The position numbers and the translations under genes are program-made. This document shows positions 1 through 7,094 of a stretch of 7,094 nt of DNA, piece after piece. Each line of letters begins with the position of its first letter. The first letter of the stretch is position 1. Source of the DNA: an uncultured Acetobacteraceae bacterium (GTDB lineage: Bacteria; Pseudomonadota; Alphaproteobacteria; Acetobacterales; Acetobacteraceae); assembly GCA_937874445.1 (NCBI GenBank), contig CALNAL010000079.1:1-7094 (forward strand), read 5' to 3'. The notes under the pieces were generated by a model that was given only the letters and a program-made list of their open reading frames with translations, searched no databases and was not told where the DNA came from.

Positions 1-789
1 CTCCTGCTTGGCCGCGCCGCCCTGATCGTAGGGATCGGGCGCGGGCAGCGCGGAGGCGGCCCAGGGATTGGCCGCGGCGGCGCCGGGAAAGGCCTCGGCC
101 GCCTGCGCCGCGCCGCCGCAGCCGCCCCCCAGGGTGCGCGGGCCGGAGAACAGGCTGGTCAGCGCATTGGCCGCCAGCATGCCGCCCGCCACCCCCGCCG
201 CGGTGCGCAGGGCGCCGCCGAAGAAGCCGCTGCCGGAGGGCTGGAACAGGCCGGGATTGTAGCCCGGCGGATACTGCGCCGGCGGCGGGCCGTAGGGCGG
301 CGGGGCATACGCCTGCTGATAGGGGGCCTGCGGGCGCGCGCCCATCGGAGACGCACCCATCGGGGGAGCCCCGGCAGCGGGCCGGCCGCCGAACAGGCCG
401 CCGAGAAAGCCGCGCTGCTGGGGGGGAATCGGCTGGGCCGCCGCGCCCCAGGCGGCGCTGGGGGCGGGCTCGGCCTGCTGCTGGGCTTGGGCTTGCTGCG
501 CCGCCTGTTGCAGCGCCTGCTGCGCCTGGCCCAGCTCCCACTCCAGGCGCTGGAGGCGGTTCTGCGCCTCGACCAGCGCGTGCTCCTGCACGAAGGCGGT
601 CTGGGTGATGCGGTAGCGCGCCTCGGGATAGCGGGTGAACAGCTCGGCGATCAGCGCGTCCGCCTCGCGATCGACCGGCGGCAGCGGCGCCGCGTTCTGC
701 GCCGCAACAGGCGCGGTGAAGCCGCTCGCCGGCGCGCCGCCGATGCGCGCGACGAAGCGGGTGATGAGATCGCGTTCCTCGTTCGTCAT
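1..789 (-). CDS. DUF2076 (COG3416) family protein, C-terminus cut by window edge
   Basis: The frame is open from ATG at 789-787 to base 1 (263 codons, no stop reached), so the C-terminus is missing. The N-terminus (MTNEERDLITRF, then DREADALIAELFTRYPEARY and ITQTAFVQEHALVEAQNRL, residues 40-79) has the DUF2076 pattern: a short helical start, an 'aDaLIae...yPeApY' stretch, a 'tvfVQEhAL' helix, then a coiled-coil-like segment. Residues 86-106 are a Q/A-rich tract. Residues 120-183 are rich in Gly, Pro, Tyr and Met. Residues 189-217 form a Gly/Ala hydrophobic stretch (GFFGGALRTAAGVAGGMLAA) typical of the family and able to insert in or lie against a membrane. No classical N-terminal signal peptide is seen. 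A GGAG at 799-796 lies 6 bases before the ATG and supports the start. The family's function is unknown; some database text calls it a periplasmic ligand-binding sensor, which nothing here confirms. It is transcribed away from glyQ. Confidence 0.85.
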   Translation of the reverse strand, partial: MTNEERDLITRFVARIGGAPASGFTAPVAAQNAAPLPPVDREADALIAELFTRYPEARYRITQTAFVQEHALVEAQNRLQRLEWELGQAQQALQQAAQQAQAQQQAEPAPSAAWGAAAQPIPPQQRGFLGGLFGGRPAAGAPPMGASPMGARPQAPYQQAYAPPPYGPPPAQYPPGYNPGLFQPSGSGFFGGALRTAAGVAGGMLAANALTSLFSGPRTLGGGCGGAAQAAEAFPGAAAANPWAASALPAPDPYDQGGAAKQE

Positions 790-978
790 GGAATGCTCCG
801 ATGGAATCCCTGCTCACGAAGATGAGGGTTCGTCCGCCATGTGGCGCACGCCGGGGTGGCATTCAAGTTAAGCTGCCGTCAGGTTGCCGCCGGACGCGCC
901 TCGCTTGTTCCGGCTCCAATCGCCCCCTATGGTGCCAGACATGAGGTACTTCGCCGACCGGGACGATAAGACAAGATT
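790..978. promoter_or_regulatory. Divergent intergenic region between the DUF2076 gene and glyQ
   Basis: These 189 bases separate two genes transcribed in opposite directions, so promoters for both should lie here; that is inferred from the layout. The best sigma70-like candidate for glyQ is weak: TTGTTC at 905-910 and TATGGT at 928-933 with a 17-base spacer, which would give a leader of roughly 40 bases. For the minus-strand gene I see only its GGAG ribosome site at 799-796 and no convincing -35/-10 pair. A short inverted repeat, CGCCA-TG-TGGCG, lies at 835-846. I see no T-box, riboswitch or long leader hairpin, and no plausible small gene. Confidence 0.35.
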
Positions 979-1899
979 ATGACCCACTCCGCTACCGCGG
1001 CCTCTCCCTGCCCCACACAGCCGGGCGCGAGACAGCCGGGCTCGAAGCCGCCGAGCTTCCAGGATCTCATCCTGGCCCTGCACGCCTACTGGTCGCGCCA
1101 GGGATGCCTGATTTTGCAGCCCTACGACATGGAAATGGGCGCCGGCACCTACCACCCCGCCACCACCCTGCACGCCGTCGGCCGCAAGCCCTGGGCCGCC
1201 GCCTACGTGCAGCCCTGCCGCCGCCCCACCGACGGACGCTACGGCGAGAACCCCAACCGGTTGCAGCACTACTACCAGTACCAGGTCATCATGAAGCCGA
1301 GCCCGCAGGAGGCGCAGACCCTGCTGCTCGATTCGTACAAGGAACTCGGCCTCGACCCGCTCACCCACGACTTCCGCTTCGTCGAGGACGACTGGGAAAG
1401 CCCCACCCTGGGCGCCTGGGGCCTCGGCTGGGAGGTGTGGTGCGACGGCATGGAGGTGGGGCAGTTCACCTACTTCCAGCAGGTCGGCGGCATCGCCTGC
1501 GAGCTGCCCTGCTTCGAGATGACCTACGGCCTCGAACGGCTGGCGATGTACGTGCAGAACATCGAGAACGTCTACGACCTCGACTTCAACGGCCGCGGCG
1601 TGACCTACGGCGACGTGTTCCTGCGCGCCGAGCGGGAATATTCCGCCTTCAACTTCGAATACGCCAACACCGAGCTGCTGGCCCGCCACTTCGCCGACGC
1701 CGAGGGCGAATGCGCCGCCCTGCTCGCGAGGAAGCTCGCCCTGCCCGCCTACGACCAGTGCATCAAGGCGGGGCATCTGTTCAATCTGCTGGACGCGCGC
1801 GGCGTCATCAGCGTCACCGAGCGGGCCGCCTACATCGGCCGCGTGCGGACGCTGGCGAAGGCCTGCTGCGAGACCTGGCTAGCCGGCGAGCAAGACTGA
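979..1899 (+). CDS. glyQ: Glycine--tRNA ligase alpha subunit
   Basis: The alpha subunit of the bacterial alpha2-beta2 glycyl-tRNA synthetase (class II) carries the catalytic core, which activates glycine with ATP and transfers it to tRNA-Gly in the cytoplasm. The product is 306 residues, close to the 303 of E. coli. The conserved region starts near residue 26 (SFQDLILALHAYWSRQGC) and continues through ILQPYDMEMGAGTYHPATTL. Motif 2 is at about residues 78-106 (QPCRRPTDGRYGENPNRLQ onward) and motif 3 is GLERLAMYVQ at 184-193. FVEDDWESPTLGAWGLGWEV (134-153) is also diagnostic. The C-terminal part ends with FNLLDARGVISVTER. Residues 1-25 are a Ser/Pro/Ala-rich extension with no family counterpart, but there is no internal start that would keep the core. 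No good Shine-Dalgarno precedes the ATG; only GATAAGA is near. The stop TGA shares its A with the glyS ATG, so the two are co-translated or coupled. Confidence 0.97.
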   Translation: MTHSATAASPCPTQPGARQPGSKPPSFQDLILALHAYWSRQGCLILQPYDMEMGAGTYHPATTLHAVGRKPWAAAYVQPCRRPTDGRYGENPNRLQHYYQYQVIMKPSPQEAQTLLLDSYKELGLDPLTHDFRFVEDDWESPTLGAWGLGWEVWCDGMEVGQFTYFQQVGGIACELPCFEMTYGLERLAMYVQNIENVYDLDFNGRGVTYGDVFLRAEREYSAFNFEYANTELLARHFADAEGECAALLARKLALPAYDQCIKAGHLFNLLDARGVISVTERAAYIGRVRTLAKACCETWLAGEQD

Positions 1900-4100
1900 T
1901 GCCCGAATTCTTCCTCGAACTCTTCTCCGAAGAAATCCCCGCCCGCATGCAGACCCGCGCCGCGGCCGACCTCGAGCGGCTCGCCGGCGAGGCGCTGGCT
2001 CCCCTCAAGCCCGCCAACCTCCGCGCCTGGGCCGGCGCGCGGCGCATCGCGCTGGCCGCCGAGGTGGCCCCCGGAGTCGCCGAGCGGCGCGTCCACGAGC
2101 GCGGGCCGCGCCGCACCGCCCCCGACAAGGCCATCGACGGCTTCCTGCGCAAGCATGGCGCGAGCCGCGCCGATTTGCGCGAGGAGGGCGATTTCTGGGT
2201 GCTCGAGCGCGTCGAGCCGGGGGTTGCCGCCGCCGTGCTGATCGCCGCCGCGATGCCCACTCTGCTGCGCCACTTCCCCTGGCCCAAGTCGATGCGCTGG
2301 GGCGGCACCTCGCTGTTCACCTGGGTGCGCCCGCTGCGCCGCATCGTGGCGCTGCTCGACGGCGAAGTGGTGCCCTTCTCCCTCGCCGAGGGGGAGGACG
2401 ACGGGCACCATCTCGCCAGCGCCGACCAGAGCGAGGGCCACCGCTTCCTCTCGCCCGGCGCCTTCCCCGTGAGTTCCGCCGCCCAGTGGGCCGAGGAGCT
2501 GCACCGCCGCCATGTCATGGTCGATCTCGGCGAGCGCAAGCGCGTCATCGCCGAGGGGGTGGCAAGCCTCGCCGCCGCGCAGGGCCTCGCCGTGGTGGAC
2601 GACCCCGGCCTGCTCGACGAGGTGGCCGGGCTGGTGGAATGGCCGGTGCCCCTGCTCGGGCGCATCGATGCCGCCTACATGGACCTGCCCGTCGAGGTCA
2701 TGCAGGTGTCCATGCGGGTCAACCAGCGCTACTTCGCGTTGCGGGATGCCGCGGGCAAGGCTGCCCCCTGGTTCGCCTTCGTCGCCAACGTGGCGGCGCA
2801 CGACGGCGGGGCCACCATCATCGCCGGCAACGAGCGCGTGCTGCGCGCCCGCTTCGCCGACGCCCGCCACTTCTGGGACCACGACCGCACGGTGCGCCTG
2901 GAAAGCCGCGTCGCGGCGCTGGAGGGGGTGACCTTCCACGCCAAGCTCGGCAGCCAGGGCGCCCGGGTGCGCCGGCTGGTGGCGCTGGCCCGCGCCATCG
3001 CCCCGCAGGTCGGCGCCGACCCCGCGCTCGCCGCCCGCGCCGCCCTGCTGTGCAAGGCCGACCTCACCTCCGGCATGGTGGGCGAGTTCCCCGAGCTGCA
3101 GGGCGTGATGGGCGGCTACTACGCGGCCCACGACGGCGAGGACCCGCAGGTCGCCCAGGCCGTGCGCGAGCACTACATGCCGCGCGGCCCCTCCGACGCC
3201 GTGCCCGCCGCCCCCGTCGCCGTCGCCGTGGCGCTGGCCGACAAGTTCGACCAGCTCGCCGCCTTCTTCGGCGTGGGCGAGAAGCCCTCGGGCTCGGGCG
3301 ACCCCTTCGCGCTGCGCCGCGCCGCGCTGGGGATCGTGCGCATCCTCCGCGAGAACGGATTAAGAATCGGAATTCTTGATCTTGCGCAAAGTGCCTGCGC
3401 CCTCTCCAATGCTACCGCCAACGAACCGGCCGGGAAGTGGCCGGAGAAACCGGCCGGGAAACGGCCGGAGGAAGCGGACAAGAACGTGAGTCACGCGCAA
3501 GCCGAAACGAGGCTGGGCCGCACGGACGCCACCGGGGTTTCCCCTGGAGCAAGCGAGGTGTGCGACTTCATCCTGGAACGGCTGCGCGTGCAGCTGCGCA
3601 GCGAGGGGGCCCGCCACGACGTGCTGGCCGCCGTGCTCGCCGCCGCCCATGACGGTACCGGAAAGGGCCGCGGACGCGACGACGACCTGGTGCGCCTGCT
3701 CGCCAAGACCGCGCAGGTGACCGATCTGCTCGGCAGCCCCGACGGGGCCGACCTGCTGACCGCCTTCCGCCGTGCGGCCAACATCCTGCGCATCGAGGAG
3801 CGCAAGGACGGACCCCATGACGGACCGATCGCGAAGGACCGCCTCGTCCTTCCCGAGGAGCGCGCCCTCGCGGACGCCCTCGCGGATGCCGAGGCCCGGC
3901 TCGCCACCGCCCTGGCCGCGGAGGATTTCGCCGCCGCCACCGCCGCGCTGGCCGCCCTTCGCCCCACGGTCGATGCGTTCTTCGACAAGGTGACGGTGAA
4001 CGATCCCGATCCGGATCTTCGCCGCAACCGTCTCCGCCTCCTGAACAGGCTGCGGGCTGCGATGGGCCTGACAGCCGATTTTTCACGCATCGAGGGATGA
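1899..4100 (+). CDS. glyS: Glycine--tRNA ligase beta subunit with an extra internal segment
   Basis: The beta subunit of tetrameric glycyl-tRNA synthetase binds tRNA-Gly and holds the anticodon-recognition domain; it works with GlyQ. The N-terminus EFFLELFSEEIPARMQ is the family signature. The middle has the HD-like region: HAKLGSQGARVRRL from residue 347, CKADLTSGMVGEFPELQGVM from residue 385, then HYMP and DKFDQLAAFFGVGEKPSGSG. The C-terminal DALR-like anticodon domain ends in LRRNRLRLLNRLRAAMGLTADFSRIEG. The product is 733 residues, against 689 in E. coli. The excess lies between ENGL (485-488) and CDFILERL (555-562), where a linker has grown (see the separate entry at 3360-3560); the frame stays open on both sides. 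The start overlaps the glyQ stop (TGATG), with GGCGAG at 1884-1889 as a possible ribosome site. The end overlaps a possible ppdK start (ATGA, 4097-4100). I judge it functional, since all flanking domains are intact. Confidence 0.96.
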   Translation: MPEFFLELFSEEIPARMQTRAAADLERLAGEALAPLKPANLRAWAGARRIALAAEVAPGVAERRVHERGPRRTAPDKAIDGFLRKHGASRADLREEGDFWVLERVEPGVAAAVLIAAAMPTLLRHFPWPKSMRWGGTSLFTWVRPLRRIVALLDGEVVPFSLAEGEDDGHHLASADQSEGHRFLSPGAFPVSSAAQWAEELHRRHVMVDLGERKRVIAEGVASLAAAQGLAVVDDPGLLDEVAGLVEWPVPLLGRIDAAYMDLPVEVMQVSMRVNQRYFALRDAAGKAAPWFAFVANVAAHDGGATIIAGNERVLRARFADARHFWDHDRTVRLESRVAALEGVTFHAKLGSQGARVRRLVALARAIAPQVGADPALAARAALLCKADLTSGMVGEFPELQGVMGGYYAAHDGEDPQVAQAVREHYMPRGPSDAVPAAPVAVAVALADKFDQLAAFFGVGEKPSGSGDPFALRRAALGIVRILRENGLRIGILDLAQSACALSNATANEPAGKWPEKPAGKRPEEADKNVSHAQAETRLGRTDATGVSPGASEVCDFILERLRVQLRSEGARHDVLAAVLAAAHDGTGKGRGRDDDLVRLLAKTAQVTDLLGSPDGADLLTAFRRAANILRIEERKDGPHDGPIAKDRLVLPEERALADALADAEARLATALAAEDFAAATAALAALRPTVDAFFDKVTVNDPDPDLRRNRLRLLNRLRAAMGLTADFSRIEG
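3360..3560 (+). other. In-frame extra segment in glyS, repeat-like and compositionally distinct
   Basis: This stretch encodes about 67 residues of GlyS (488-554) between two conserved blocks, where the E. coli protein has a clearly shorter linker. Its left edge is sharp. The 60 bases at 3301-3360 contain 44 G+C, while 3361-3420 contain 31. Rare AT-rich codons (TTA, AGA, ATT, CTT, GAT) begin at 3360. A minus-strand reading that is open downstream meets TAA at 3362-3360, and a plus-strand one that is open upstream meets TGA at 3377-3379. Palindromes are dense: AAGAAT-CGGA-ATTCTT (3362-3377), TTGCGCAA (3382-3389), two CCGGCC/GGCCGG hairpins (3426-3468) and GGGG-TTT-CCCC (3534-3544). CTTGCGC at 3381-3387 is inverted at 3495-3501. 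The predicted peptide is hydrophilic and probably disordered. An inserted repetitive element is the best explanation; a naturally long, drifting linker is the alternative. The exact edges are uncertain. Confidence 0.6.
3424..3471 (+). repeat. Two tandem 24-base repeats inside glyS, each able to form a hairpin
   Basis: Unit 1 (3424-3447) and unit 2 (3448-3471) match at 21 of 24 positions; they differ at GT/AC in the middle and at the last base. The period is eight codons, giving PAGKWPEK then PAGKRPEE. Each unit has CCGGCC, a 7-base loop and GGCCGG (3426-3444 and 3450-3468), so each can fold alone and either arm can also pair with the other unit. The near identity suggests a recent duplication by slippage. 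Confidence 0.85.
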
Positions 4101-4103
4101 AAC

Positions 4104-4108
4104 AGGAG
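4104..4108 (+). promoter_or_regulatory. Ribosome binding site that favours the second ppdK start
   Basis: AGGAG lies 12 bases before ATG 4121, which is a somewhat long spacing. The earlier in-frame ATG at 4097, which overlaps the glyS stop, has GAGGG directly against it with no spacing and is unlikely to be used independently. The family's usual N-terminus (M-x-K-W-V-Y-x-F) also begins at 4121. Confidence 0.6.
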
Positions 4109-4120
4109 TCCGATCACGTC

Positions 4121-6790
<2,670 letters not shown>

Positions 6791-6796
6791 GCTTTT

Positions 6797-6825
6797 CCCG
6801 CCCCGGGGCAGCTCTCCGGGGCGGG
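6797..6825 (+). terminator. GC-rich hairpin just after ppdK
   Basis: A perfect 10-base-pair stem, CCCGCCCCGG (6797-6806) with CCGGGGCGGG (6816-6825), encloses a 9-base loop and starts 7 bases past the ppdK stop. The following bases (GCCTTCCTGTTTC) have only broken T runs, so it may terminate weakly or mainly protect the 3' end of the mRNA. Confidence 0.7.
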
Positions 6826-6845
6826 GCCTTCCTGTTTCAATCGTG

Positions 6846-6886
6846 CGGAGCGGTTCCGGCCAGTCCGGGGCCGCTCCGTCTCTTTT
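6846..6886 (+). terminator. Second hairpin with T-rich tail, directly before the DUF1491 gene
   Basis: Arms 6846-6859 (CGGAGCGGTTCCGG) and 6865-6878 (CCGGGGCCGCTCCG) form a 14-base-pair stem with two G-T pairs and a 5-base loop. The tail TCTCTTTT at 6879-6886 follows at once, the classical form of an intrinsic terminator. It ends only 10 bases before the next start codon, so it may also affect expression of that gene. Confidence 0.75.
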
Positions 6887-6896
6887 CGGGGGCACC

Positions 6897-7094
6897 ATGG
6901 CAGAAGCACGGGTCAAGACGGCGCTGTTCGTGTCGATGGCGCTGCGCCGCGGCAATGCCGAGGGCAAATACGGCGCCGTGCTCCATCGCGGCGACCCCGA
7001 CGCCGGCGGCCTGCTGGTGGTGCTGCGCGGCCGCGCCGACGCGGAGGGCCGCGAGATGCTGATGGTGCTCTCGCAGATGCGCGACGCCGCCGGC
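6897..7094 (+). CDS. DUF1491-family protein, N-terminal part (runs off the window)
   Basis: The frame from ATG 6897 is open to the window end (66 codons). The protein begins MAEARVKTALFVSMALRRGN, followed by GAVLHRGDPDAGGLLVVLRG and MLMVLSQMRDAAG. The pattern 'R-V/L-K-T-x-[LI]-[FW]-V-x-a-x-x-R-R' plus 'RGDpDAGxxLv' is that of DUF1491, a small (about 110-120 residue) protein family known mainly from alphaproteobacteria and of unknown function; this copy shows a little over half of it. GGGGG at 6888-6892 lies 4 bases before the ATG and is the likely ribosome site. A terminator-like hairpin ends 10 bases upstream, so its promoter is either very close, inside the hairpin region, or it depends on read-through from ppdK. 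Confidence 0.8.
   Translation, partial: MAEARVKTALFVSMALRRGNAEGKYGAVLHRGDPDAGGLLVVLRGRADAEGREMLMVLSQMRDAAG

Noticed and set aside
68..825. Short plus-strand open frames at 68-262 and 487-825
   Set aside because: Both are opposite the DUF2076 gene, lack family features and have Arg/Leu- or Ala/Pro-biased shadow composition.
835..846. Inverted repeat CGCCA-TG-TGGCG as a possible operator
   Set aside because: Five-base arms in GC-rich DNA are common by chance, and no known operator consensus is recognised.
868..1776. A 302-codon minus-strand open frame opposite glyQ, reaching into the divergent intergenic region
   Set aside because: It is antisense to clear GlyQ motifs 2 and 3; the part outside glyQ shows no recognisable protein and no fitting ribosome site.
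1104..1898. In-frame upstream extension of glyS from an ATG at 1104
   Set aside because: The extra 265 residues are an Arg/Pro-rich shadow of glyQ in another frame. The true GlyS N-terminus (MPEFFLELFSEE) starts at 1899.
1830..3173. A 447-codon minus-strand open frame opposite glyS
   Set aside because: It has the same low-complexity composition and is fully covered by a well-conserved plus-strand gene.
3360..3560. glyS broken into two genes or a frameshift at the odd segment
   Set aside because: The frame is continuous through the segment and conserved GlyS sequence resumes in the same frame on the far side, so an in-frame insertion fits better than disruption.

Overview
The window is GC-rich chromosomal DNA with long open frames and short gaps, and it looks like an alphaproteobacterium. 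Three things suggest this: the gene order glyQ-glyS-ppdK, which is common in that class; the start of a DUF1491-type gene, a family seen mainly there; and a DUF2076 (COG3416) protein next door. Genus and order cannot be fixed from this sequence. No tRNA, rRNA, CRISPR array, insertion sequence or phage gene is visible.

Layout. The left end (1-789, minus strand) carries most of a DUF2076-family gene that runs off the window. A 189-base divergent intergenic region (790-978) separates it from a tight plus-strand cluster. The cluster holds glyQ (979-1899) and glyS (1899-4100), the alpha and beta subunits of the bacterial tetrameric glycyl-tRNA synthetase. They are followed by ppdK (about 4121-6790), pyruvate phosphate dikinase. 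The glyQ stop and glyS start share one base, and only 20 bases separate glyS from the preferred ppdK start, so the three are very probably co-transcribed. Two GC-rich hairpins follow ppdK, and then the first 66 codons of a DUF1491-family gene (6897-7094, plus strand) run off the right end.

How the genes work together. GlyQ and GlyS form the enzyme that charges tRNA-Gly. PpdK interconverts pyruvate, ATP and phosphate with PEP, AMP and pyrophosphate. Their co-location is conserved but not obviously a single pathway. Aminoacylation and PPDK share AMP and pyrophosphate as products or substrates, which is a possible link but only an inference.

Most unusual point. glyS is about 30-45 residues longer than usual. 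The extra length lies in one in-frame segment (about 3360-3560) with lower GC at its left edge, rare AT-rich codons, a 24-base tandem duplication and several hairpin-forming palindromes. It looks like a repeat-type element tolerated inside an essential enzyme. The rest of the window is ordinary housekeeping DNA, and I do not see a new multi-gene system.
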